A stretch of 64,000 bases of DNA from Nemertoderma westbladi. Its lineage: Eukaryota > Xenacoelomorpha > Nemertodermatida > Nemertodermatidae. Where the stretch lies: contig JAUCBJ010004400.1 in assembly GCA_032718475.1 (NCBI GenBank), forward strand, positions 1-64,000, given 5' to 3'. The translations under genes were made by a program, and so were the position numbers. Within the stretch, counting starts at the first letter, position 1. Each line of letters opens with the position of its first letter. A model generated the notes under the pieces. The model was not told the DNA's origin, did no database searches, and saw only the letters and a list, made by a program, of their open reading frames with translations. This document shows, piece after piece, positions 56,536 through 64,000 of the stretch.

Positions 56536-57682
56536 ACAGAATTGGCCCAGAAGAAATCAAGAGTTACACCAATAACACCAGTTCGAACAGAAATGGGGGT
56601 TTACTCTTAAACCTAATGGAAGAATGAGAATTGATACCAACAAACACCACATTCGAAAAGAGTAAGGGGAAGCTTTGGACCTTTCAATACCCTAATGGAA
56701 CCAAAGCACAAATGGATTACATCCTTATAAACAAAAAGTGGAGAAATAGCATGATCAACTGCGAGGCATACAGCTCGTTCAACCGAATTGGTTCGGACCA
56801 CGGAATTGTGACTGCAGAGATCAGACTCAGATTGAGAGCCAGCAAACCCAGGACAATCAAGCTAATCGACTATGACTGGGAGAAACTCAGAACTGACAAT
56901 GCAGTAGAGGATGCTTATACAGTAGAAGTTCGAAACCGCTTTGAACTACTTCAGTCAATGTATGAAGACCAGCCTTCCGATTCAATATACCGAACATAAT
57001 AAAAGCCCACAAGGAATCAGCCAAGAGGCATATTCCCCAGAAACCCAAACGAAAATATTATTAGCCATGACAAGACTCTGTTGTTACTTGTAAGAGAGAA
57101 GATCTTAAGATAGCCTACAAAGTAAAGATCGAACAACCAACAACCGAAAACATTAACAAGTTTGAGAAAGCTAAGGAAGATCTTAAATTGGCCAACAACA
57201 TCAGCCAGGAGAAATACATAGAGGACAAGATTGAAGAAATTACAACTGATCACATACAGCAACAATCAAGACATACCTGGCAAACTATAATTGAGGTATC
57301 TGGTCGGAAAAGTTGTGATAAGGGGCGCCTCAAAGCTAATAGTCCCGAAGAATGTGTTGGGATATGAAAAGATCACTTCAACAACTTGCTTGGGCAGACT
57401 CCAAACATCGAGTTCAGCGCTACAAGGAAAATATGTGACAAGAGGCTACCTATAGAAACAGGGGACATTACCATCACACCCACCGAACTCCAAAGAAGCA
57501 TTAAAAGAATGTCCAATCATAAAGCAAGTGGATTAGATGAAATCCCTGCAGAGTTATGGAAAAAAGTCCTATACAGACCATTATTGGATGTTTGCACCCG
57601 GATGCTGAAAGGGGAAAAGCCACCACCAATTTGGACTAAAGGTCAACTAAAGCCTCAACCCTAAGAAATGAGATATCGGTGT
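56536..57682 (+). mobile_element. LINE-2fam, 5' part, unit 2
   Basis: Duplicate of 49615-50768: endonuclease C-terminal frame 56631-56999, linker, and RT-entry frame 57386-57664. The SDH box reads 'GSDHGIV'. The RT is interrupted at 'GVPTN' by LINE-1fam copy E2; the protein resumes at 58983. Confidence 0.85.
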
Positions 57683-57690
57683 ACCAACAA

Positions 57691-58974
57691 GTAGACATGT
57701 ACCGAACAACAAGAGTCCCACAAGAAATGAAATCAAATAAGATTGTGCCAGTTTCCAAGAAGGGTAACCTAACACTCTATGGTTCTTGTTGGGGAATCTC
57801 ATTGATCTCAATTGCTGCAAAGCTATACAATAGAATTATATTAAATCGCATTATGGATCCCATTGAGAGACTGCTCCGTTGAAATCATTATCTTTGTTGA
57901 CTTCTTCAAAGCCTTTTATTCAGTCTCTCGCTCACATATGTTCAGTATACTTTCATTATATGGGATTCCTGAAGAAATTATTGCAGCAATCAGATCAGTA
58001 TATGATGGTTCGACAACATTTGTGTCTACTGTTGACAGTGACACAGAACCATTTGAAGTGTTATGGGGCGTCCTCCAGGGAGGCACACTTGCACCATTCT
58101 TGTTCATAATTGTGGTTGACTATGTTCTATGCATGTCGTTAGATCATCATAATGATGATGGGTTGATGATAACTCCACCTACTGGCTCCAGAAGTCGATG
58201 AAATCCTCCCAAGTAACTAACTGATCTAAACTTTACAGATAACTTAGGAGTAATCTCAGAATCACTAGAGGGAGCCTAACGGCTCCTCAGCTTATTAGAA
58301 CAGGCTGCTTCTAGTGTTGGTCTTTTTATTAACTCCAGAAAGACCAAAATTTTGACAGTTAACTTTGAAAGTCCTCAGCAAGTCTCTGGCCGGATGAGCA
58401 TAAGCTCAAATAATGGTATGCTTGAGCATGTGGACGACTTCTGTTACCTGGGATCATGGATCCGGAAGTCAGGTGAAGACCTTCGAATACGTAAGGGAAA
58501 GGCATGGGCAGTCTTGAATAGGCTTTCCAGGATTTGGAAGTCACCAAGAATTAATCGGAAACTTAAGATCCGATTATTTAAAGCAGCAGTAGTTCCAGTA
58601 CTCCTCTATGGGAGTCCATGCTGAGCTCTAACTGCTGAGGACACCAAATCTCTGGCATAACATTGGAGGTGTCTCATTGGTTCCCCCAGGCTTGACACTA
58701 GAACAAAGTCGCCTCCGCTTTGCAGGACGTTGCATTCACTGTGAGGCCCAGCCAGTGCATAATATTGTGCTTTGGCAGCCTCATTGAATGAATAAGCATG
58801 GTGGTCAGCACATGACATTCTTGAGATGCTTAAAGGACACTGGCCTTGAAGATGCGGATGATCTAGCAGATGTCATGGGTGATAGGGAGTTGTGGTGGCG
58901 CAATTTTGTAGACAAGCCGGCACAGCATTCTTAAAAATGCAGCTGCAAGGCAGCATGCCGATCCGAGTACTAGA
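57691..58974 (+). mobile_element. LINE-1fam copy E2, nested in LINE-2fam
   Basis: 5'-truncated LINE-1fam, flanked by ACCAACAA on both sides (57683-57690 and 58975-58982), an 8-bp target-site duplication. It shows RT pieces as in copy E and then motif C-region decay ('FTDNLGVISES' in shifted frames). It continues with the 90-codon frame 58352-58624 ('DDFCYLGSWIRKSGEDLRIRKGKAW...'), a TGA in place of the W in 'GSPCW', a 70-bp deletion, and the 3' end GCATGCCGATCCGAG without a long TAG tail. Many stops: an old copy. Confidence 0.88.
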
Positions 58975-58982
58975 ACCAACAA

Positions 58983-59660
58983 ACTATTGTGTGATATGTC
59001 TGCTTGTGATAGCTGCCAAAATATTCCTTAAAATTATCCTATATAGAATTAGACCTCACATAGAGAAACTGATGCATAAGAGCCAGAGTTCTTCTCACTG
59101 CAAGGTGACATATTGCACCATTACTATTTTGTAATTGTACTTGAATATGCATATGCAATGAGGATGGCCACAAACGGTGGAGATCTGGAATTCACACTAC
59201 AAGAACGCAGAAGTAGTAGATATCCGGAAAATTCTGTCACAGACACCGACTTGTTTGACTCCATTTTTGACTCTATTAAAAATTGATACCATCTGAAAAT
59301 CAGATCTCTCCAGGCACCTAAAGACTAAGTTCTTTCGAGCCTCAGTGAAAAGTGTACTTTGAAACAGGGAGAGACCTGGACACTGACAAAATCACTTGAA
59401 CACCAAATTGATGGTTGCTACACAAGACTACTAAGGGCAGCCCTAAACATCACCTGGAGACAACGCATGACAAACGCCAAGCTCTGTGGTACTAACCACA
59501 TGTATCAACCACCCTCCATGAACGCAAATTAAGATTCAGTGGGCACTGCTGGAGAAGTAAAGACGAGGTCATACCAGATCTACTTTTCTGGCAACCTATA
59601 CATGGAAAGCGTACCTATATGTAGGTATACCAGCTTGAAAGGGATACTGAACTTGAGAGC
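58983..59660 (+). mobile_element. LINE-2fam, 3' part
   Basis: Resumes the RT exactly where the nested LINE entered: 'NYCVI(S/C)' then 'LLVIAAKIFLKIILYRIRPHIEKLMHKSQ'. After a deletion of the catalytic palm it continues 'EYAYAMRMATNGGDLEFTLQERR'. Then comes a C-terminal domain with 'GETWTLTKSLEHQIDGCYTRLLRAALNITWRQRMTNAKL' and 'RKLRFSGHCWRSKDEVIPDLLFWQPIHGKR' in shifted frames. The 3' end is near 59660. Confidence 0.8.
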
Positions 59661-59667
59661 AACCTAG

Positions 59668-60040
59668 TAGTAGTAGAAGTATAAGTATGCATAAGTAACA
59701 ACATAAACACAGTATTACAAAAAAATTGAAATATTAATTTGTTACTTTTACCTGAAATATATATTATTATATATTATTACATAAATCTAAACATTGAAGT
59801 CTAATCATGTGACCATATAATAAACATATACGCTATGACCACATAGTATTACCAGAGTTATCCACCAAGCATTCTGTTCCTCACATCATTCATTATCAAA
59901 GTCAAAGACTAAATGTGATAAATACTTATTTAGATTAGTAATGTATAAGGAACTATTTATAATGATAGCATAACTGGCCTAATTACATTAAAATGGCTAG
60001 GATAAATATTAAAGTTTGAATGGAGTATCACATGGTATTC
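59668..60040 (-). other. 3' flank of the intact subfamily B gene
   Basis: Matches 43440-43876 beyond the truncated paralogue. It has a short TATTATATATTATTA microsatellite. No canonical AATAAA seen. Confidence 0.55.
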
Positions 60041-60658
60041 CTAGGAGTTCAGAAACATTACTCCAAGCGCAACCATGGCAACCACCAGACCAATATGAAT
60101 TGCATTACAAGGTGCCCCACCAGTAAAGAATGAGCTACTCCAATTGACTTCACCATCAGCTCCAACAGGATTATTATTCCATTTGGTATCACATGGTCCA
60201 TCACAGCATTCCAACTGGCACTCTTGCTGAGAATTCTCAAATTGGGGCTTGAAAGCTTCTAGCATAACTTGCGAACCGTCCCGCAAACTTTTCATGGTAG
60301 GATTTTCCCCTTCTTCCTTATCATCATCTTTTTTAGAACATTGGTCCTCAGTAATAGATTTGCACATAGCCACACCCTCTTCTGGCACACAGACAACATT
60401 ATCCACATTAATGAGGATATTGACATCTGGTTCCTTCATCTTCCCACCAAGTATTGTTGAGAACTTCATACATTTTCCACAATTATCTTCAGTTATCTTC
60501 GGTGGAGGTTTCATCATCTCTTCCATTGTTTTCTGGTTCTCGGAATTATCTGCTTTAACTTCCAAAGATAAACCTACTTCACATGTTACGCCTCCATAAA
60601 CAGTGTGAAATATGTTCAAATATAGAGATAACACTATTATTAACTTGATATTATCCAT
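60041..60658 (-). CDS. Cysteine-rich secreted, probably GPI-anchored protein, subfamily B (205 aa)
   Basis: A single-exon frame starting in context TATAATGG. Residues 1-22 are a clear signal peptide ('LIIVLSLYLNIFHTVYG'). Cysteines are at 26, 60, 63, 90, 99, 107, 147, 151, 152 and 156, with C184 near the tail. Residues 109-120 are highly charged ('KKDDDKEEGENP'). The C-terminus has small residues 'SSSFFTGGAP' then a hydrophobic stretch (186-203) ending 'MFLNS', consistent with GPI attachment or, less likely, a C-terminal membrane anchor. One N-glycosylation sequon is at N172. 'CQLECCDGPC' (147-156) mirrors 'CQYQCCNGTC' of subfamily A. Function unknown; a cell-surface recognition, adhesion or defence role is speculation. 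Confidence 0.78.
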   Translation of the reverse strand: MDNIKLIIVLSLYLNIFHTVYGGVTCEVGLSLEVKADNSENQKTMEEMMKPPPKITEDNCGKCMKFSTILGGKMKEPDVNILINVDNVVCVPEEGVAMCKSITEDQCSKKDDDKEEGENPTMKSLRDGSQVMLEAFKPQFENSQQECQLECCDGPCDTKWNNNPVGADGEVNWSSSFFTGGAPCNAIHIGLVVAMVALGVMFLNS

Positions 60659-60950
60659 TATAGTGATGTATGAAATCTCACTTCTTAAAAATTATATATT
60701 AATACAAAAAAGAAATTAACTAAACAATTTATAATATTGCTAATATTGAATATTGTGTAATAATTTCCCTGCTAAGTTACCAACTAATCCCGAAACTAAT
60801 TTCACATTCACAATTTATTTAAAATAGTAATATTTTAGTCATATGAACAAGTAATACATTTATTTTCTTGTATCTGCAATACAATATGTTGTAATTGTCT
60901 TACTATCGACTAGTCGTAGGTGCAGTTGCAGTGACAGTAACTTGTAGAAC
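60659..60950. other. Upstream region of the subfamily B gene
   Basis: AT-rich, with no clear TATA box placed at a fixed distance from the ATG. It ends where LINE-1fam 5' sequence begins. The promoter presumably lies here but cannot be pinpointed. Confidence 0.4.
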
Positions 60951-61899
60951 ATAGACCCTTTTACTAGGGCAAATCTGGTGCTGTAACTAGGACCCCCTTC
61001 GTTCTGGGATAAGGACGCCCTTGGTCCTGGATTAAGGACCCATATACTTGGCTGCAGGGGTATATGGCCTGGCCAGGCAGATGGTGATCTACCAATGGCT
61101 GGTCAGGAGTAGAGTGTTCTCATGTCCACTCTGAGTGCACTTCACTGCGACCTGCACCTGACAGCAGGGGTACAGGGCATGACCCAGCAGATTAGCTGCA
61201 CAGCCAATGGTGGGTCATGTGCGCGAGAGTAGATATGGGTGATGGGCCTCATATCGGACTCCACTGTGACACCCACCCTGTGGGATGGCAAACCAGGGTG
61301 TGGTGTTTGCCCCAAGAGCTGACTCGGCAAAAAAGCACCCCCCGACCCCCACTATGGATTACATTAGTAATGCGGAGGTCCGGCCACTAGAGGCCAGTGG
61401 AATTACCGGACACAATCGGCCTCACAGGCGTCAGTTATCTCCTGACCGGCTGCCTGTCTCACCCCCTACTGGAGAGAGAGCGGCAAACAATTCTTTGAGT
61501 CCCTTTCCTGATGACCTTTCTGGCCCAAACCCTGGGTCACCAGGGAGGCCAGATTGTGAGGGGGAGAGGGATTCTGGAGTTGGAGGCTACTCTCATGTTC
61601 CACCCCGACCAACAAAGAGGCAAGGAATCTGAATCTGAGGCAAGTCACTAGACTAGCCTCAGTAAACACCATAACACTCGTGTCCCCAATGCGACAAGGT
61701 GAGCTGACTGCCTTGGCAGATAAGCTTTCTCTTAGTGCAGTGGGTGTTCAAGAGCACCGAATGCAGACTGGACAGACTGATGAGGTTCTGATTAAGGACA
61801 TGGGGGGCGGTTGGCGACTCGCCCTCGCTTCAGCAGATGATAGTGGCAGTGGTGGAATTGGTCTATTGATGAATCCAACAGTAGTAGGGTCTTGGTCCT
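60951..61899 (+). mobile_element. LINE-1fam copy G, 5' region and endonuclease start
   Basis: Matches copy A (4296-5280) in inverted orientation. It contains a proline-rich frame (61285-61632, 'MDYISNAEVRPLEASGITGHNRPHRRQLSPDRLP' region) that may be the leader upstream of the endonuclease. The endonuclease start follows (61680-61907: 'MRQGELTALADKLSLSAVGVQEHRMQ', 'GGIGLLMNP'). It is cut off at 61899 by a MITE and does not resume. Confidence 0.8.
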
Positions 61900-62185
61900 C
61901 TCTGTGACAGTTAGACCACACTGACACCCATTGGGTGTCATATGACACCCAATTATCACCCTATGGGTGTCATTGGGTGTCATTGGCGCCAGACTGTCTG
62001 GGTGACACCTCCCAATTAGGCTAATTAGACCCTAATTGACAGGTTTCATCAATTAATTAGTACAATTAAACCCTAACAGGTGTCATATGACTCCTAATTA
62101 GGGTTTAATTGATTATCCTAATTAATCAGACTGATTAGCGCCCTGACACACAATGGGTCATCAGTGTTGTCTAACTGTCACAGAG
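61900..62185. mobile_element. MITE with CTCTGTGACAGTTAGAC terminal inverted repeats
   Basis: Starts CTCTGTGACAGTTAGACCAC (61900) and ends with the inverse GTCTAACTGTCACAGAG (62185), about 35 bp of matching arms. The interior is full of smaller palindromes such as GGGTGTCATATGACACCC and of AATTAGG/CCTAATT pairs, so the whole element can fold back. 286 bp, no coding capacity. Confidence 0.8.
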
Positions 62186-62900
62186 CCGGATCAAGAGGGT
62201 GTCATAAGTGACACCGCAGCTCTTTTATTCATTAATACTTATTTATTTGTACCTAATTTTAATTAATTAATTGTATTCTATTTTACTTTATTTATTCATT
62301 TGTACTTTATTTTACATTAATTAATTGTATTACTTTTACTTTATTGGTTTCTATTTTAGATTAATTAGTTTTTATATTACCAATGAGATCACTATGACAT
62401 CATGTCTATATTTAACTTTATAATTACCTATTGCATCCCCCGTTCACCACATTCCCGGCAACTATCAACTAGGTTCATCGGCGGGGGCCCCTCCTCTGCC
62501 CTCATTATTCATTAAGTTGCACAACATCATCTGGATCTACACGTATACCCCCAAGGCAAATATAAATGAGCGGTCCCGGCTGTTAGCAGCCCCCTCGATG
62601 ACTCACTAATAATCCCAACGCGGCCTTGACTACACCAAATCCGTATACCGCTCAAGGCTAATGTTCCAGCGGCCCTCCTTTGTTCTCATTATAGCCGGCA
62701 TCGCTTTGTCCCTTTCCTATATCCAGGCAGCCCGTATCATAACAATGAAGCGCCTCTAATCACGCATTCCTCTCTACTAATCCCTTTCCTTTGCACCAGA
62801 CCTGCTTCTGTTATACAGCCAACTCAACATAATTAGTCAAGTTGCCTACAGGAGTTTTCTAATATAGATTCATCAACATGAGAAGTTGCCCTGGTTACCG
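62186..62900. other. Intergenic, with T-rich degenerate tandem at 62225-62360
   Basis: TTTATTTATTTGTAC-like words and TTAATTAATTGTA repeat with a loose spacing of 40-60 bp. From 62440 base composition becomes balanced and pyrimidine-rich. No frame recognised. Confidence 0.5.
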
Positions 62901-63147
62901 CTTATGAATGAACATCCAATCAGCGGGGTTCATTTCTGGTGCTGCGCTCTGATTGGCTCATTTAAGAGACAAGGGCCTCCCTTACTAACCGAATGGCTAT
63001 TTAATACATCCCCACCAATTATTTCAATTGCAAGTTACGATTAACATCATTTACCATTATTTTGTTTTCGAATTTAATATTATTTATTAAGAATATTTAT
63101 TTGTTATCATCGATCAACAACCCACTTATATAGTTGTATTATTATCA
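62901..63147 (+). promoter_or_regulatory. Promoter-like region with opposed CCAAT boxes and a TATA box
   Basis: CCAAT at 62916-62920 and ATTGG (inverted CCAAT) at 62952-62956 are followed by a TATA-like ACTTATATAG at 63124-63133. A pyrimidine-rich segment with a strong splice donor (CACCGTAAGT, 63335-63344) lies 200 bp downstream. This would fit the promoter and first noncoding exon of a plus-strand gene beyond the window, or the U3 region of an LTR. Confidence 0.4.
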
Positions 63148-64000
63148 TTTCGCCGCGTTATCGCTCATCGTCGACAACAAACTTTCCGCGTAGCCGTCGC
63201 GTAATATTTCAATATTTCTAATAGCCGATACCATTCCGTTCTATCGGTTAATAAACTCTCTCGTCGTCCACGTCAACCAACTTCCTCATAGCCACCGAAC
63301 TTCCAAACTTCTTCTTTCCGTGAATATTTACTAACACCGTAAGTAAAATCTGCCTTCCACCATCTAGCTATACTTTCGATGCAGCTAGCAAACAATTTAC
63401 ATTTAATGTCTACCGGTACAACAGTATTGCAGTAGGCTCATTATTAATTACTGTCAGACTGCGGTGGTACCGATAGCCTAAACCGTGATCGAAGCATTCG
63501 ATCAATAGGCCTACCTCTGTTTATCTGCTTACAGTATTTTTTTTCTTTTTACAAATAATCATCTTATTTTTCTAGTGTCATTTCGCTGCGTCAATGCTCA
63601 TCGTCGACACCGAACTTTCCGCGTATCCGACGCGTAATATTCCAATATTTCTAATTTCCGATACCACTCCGTTCTATCGGTAAATAAATTCTCTCGTCGT
63701 CCACGTCAACCAACTTCCTCATAGCCACCGAACTTCCAAACTTCTTCTTTCCGTGAATATTTACTAACACCGTAAGTAAAATCTGCCTTCCACCATCTAG
63801 CTATACTTTCGATGCAGCTAGCAAACAATTTACATTTAATGTCTACCGGTACAACAGTATTGCAGTAGGCTCATTATTAATTACTGTCAGACTGTGTTGG
63901 TACCGATAGCCTAAACCGTGATCGAAGCATTCGATCAATAGGCCTACATCTGTTTATCTGCTTACAGTATTTTTTTTCTTTTTACAAATAATCATCTTAT
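63148..64000. repeat. 433-bp tandem duplication reaching the window edge
   Basis: 63148-63580 is repeated at 63581-64000 with a constant offset of 433, for example TCGTCGTCCACGTCAACC at 63261 and 63694, and GTAAGT at 63339 and 63772. The copies differ at only a few positions. Each carries TCTATCGG, an AATAAA (TTAATAAACTCTC, TAAATAAATTCTC), the donor CACCGTAAGT and an AGGCCTAC word. Further copies may follow outside the window. Confidence 0.9.

Larger units (their letters stand above)
52020..58345. repeat. Segmental duplication of nested LINEs, unit 2
   Basis: Direct repeat of 45065-51427. Differences: it lacks the extra 47193-47435 segment, and it has 55855-56110 (linker/endonuclease border) that unit 1 lost. 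It has a 110-bp deletion at 55665, and a single-base difference makes 'GSDHGIV' from 'GSDHRIV'. Confidence 0.9.

Overview
The window is eukaryotic, most likely from a marine invertebrate. It is AT-rich (locally over 90% AT), has no operons or ribosome-binding sites, and is packed with non-LTR retrotransposons, tRNA-derived SINEs, DNA transposons, a coding-phase-like minisatellite and long poly-G/poly-C tracts. Recurrent AGGCCTA words and the mix of RTE-like and CR1/L2-like LINEs would fit an echinoderm or hemichordate, but nothing here proves the phylum.

Layout. 1-12.8 kb: a large foldback repeat, a nearly complete but broken LINE-1fam copy (my name for the commonest LINE, minus strand), a second 5'-truncated copy inside a SINE, a CR1-like LINE and a SINE. 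12.8-16.5 kb: about 60 units of a 62/63-bp minisatellite with higher-order structure. 16.5-23 kb: AT-rich sequence without recognisable genes. 23.4-24.4 kb: a glycosyltransferase gene fragment and a LINE 3' fragment. 25.1-33 kb: a tandem segmental duplication carrying two copies of a small cysteine-rich secreted-protein gene. One copy is intact (31887-32477, minus); the other is split by a 2.47-kb DNA element. 34.3-39 kb: LINE fragments, including one into which a piggyBac transposon jumped at a TTAA site. 39.2-42.7 kb: a second minisatellite array and a second, inverted copy of the 2.47-kb element. 43.4-44.3 kb: a truncated second-subfamily cysteine-rich gene. 45.1-58.3 kb: a 6.3-6.4-kb block of nested LINEs duplicated in tandem. 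60.0-60.7 kb: an intact second-subfamily cysteine-rich gene. 61-64 kb: a LINE 5' fragment, a MITE, a promoter-like region and a 433-bp tandem duplication running to the window edge.

The most interesting host content is the cysteine-rich family. Two intact proteins of 205 and 196 aa, with little sequence identity, share a signal peptide, the same order of ten ectodomain cysteines (x2, x7, x3, CC and x3 spacings identical), an acidic middle and a hydrophobic C-terminal tail suggesting a GPI anchor. Each has a broken relative in the window. I do not recognise a named family; the final CC-x3-C knot recalls Ly6/three-finger proteins but does not match them exactly.

Almost everything else is transposon-derived. 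Several insertions can be read with target-site duplications or empty-site paralogues, giving a partial insertion chronology.
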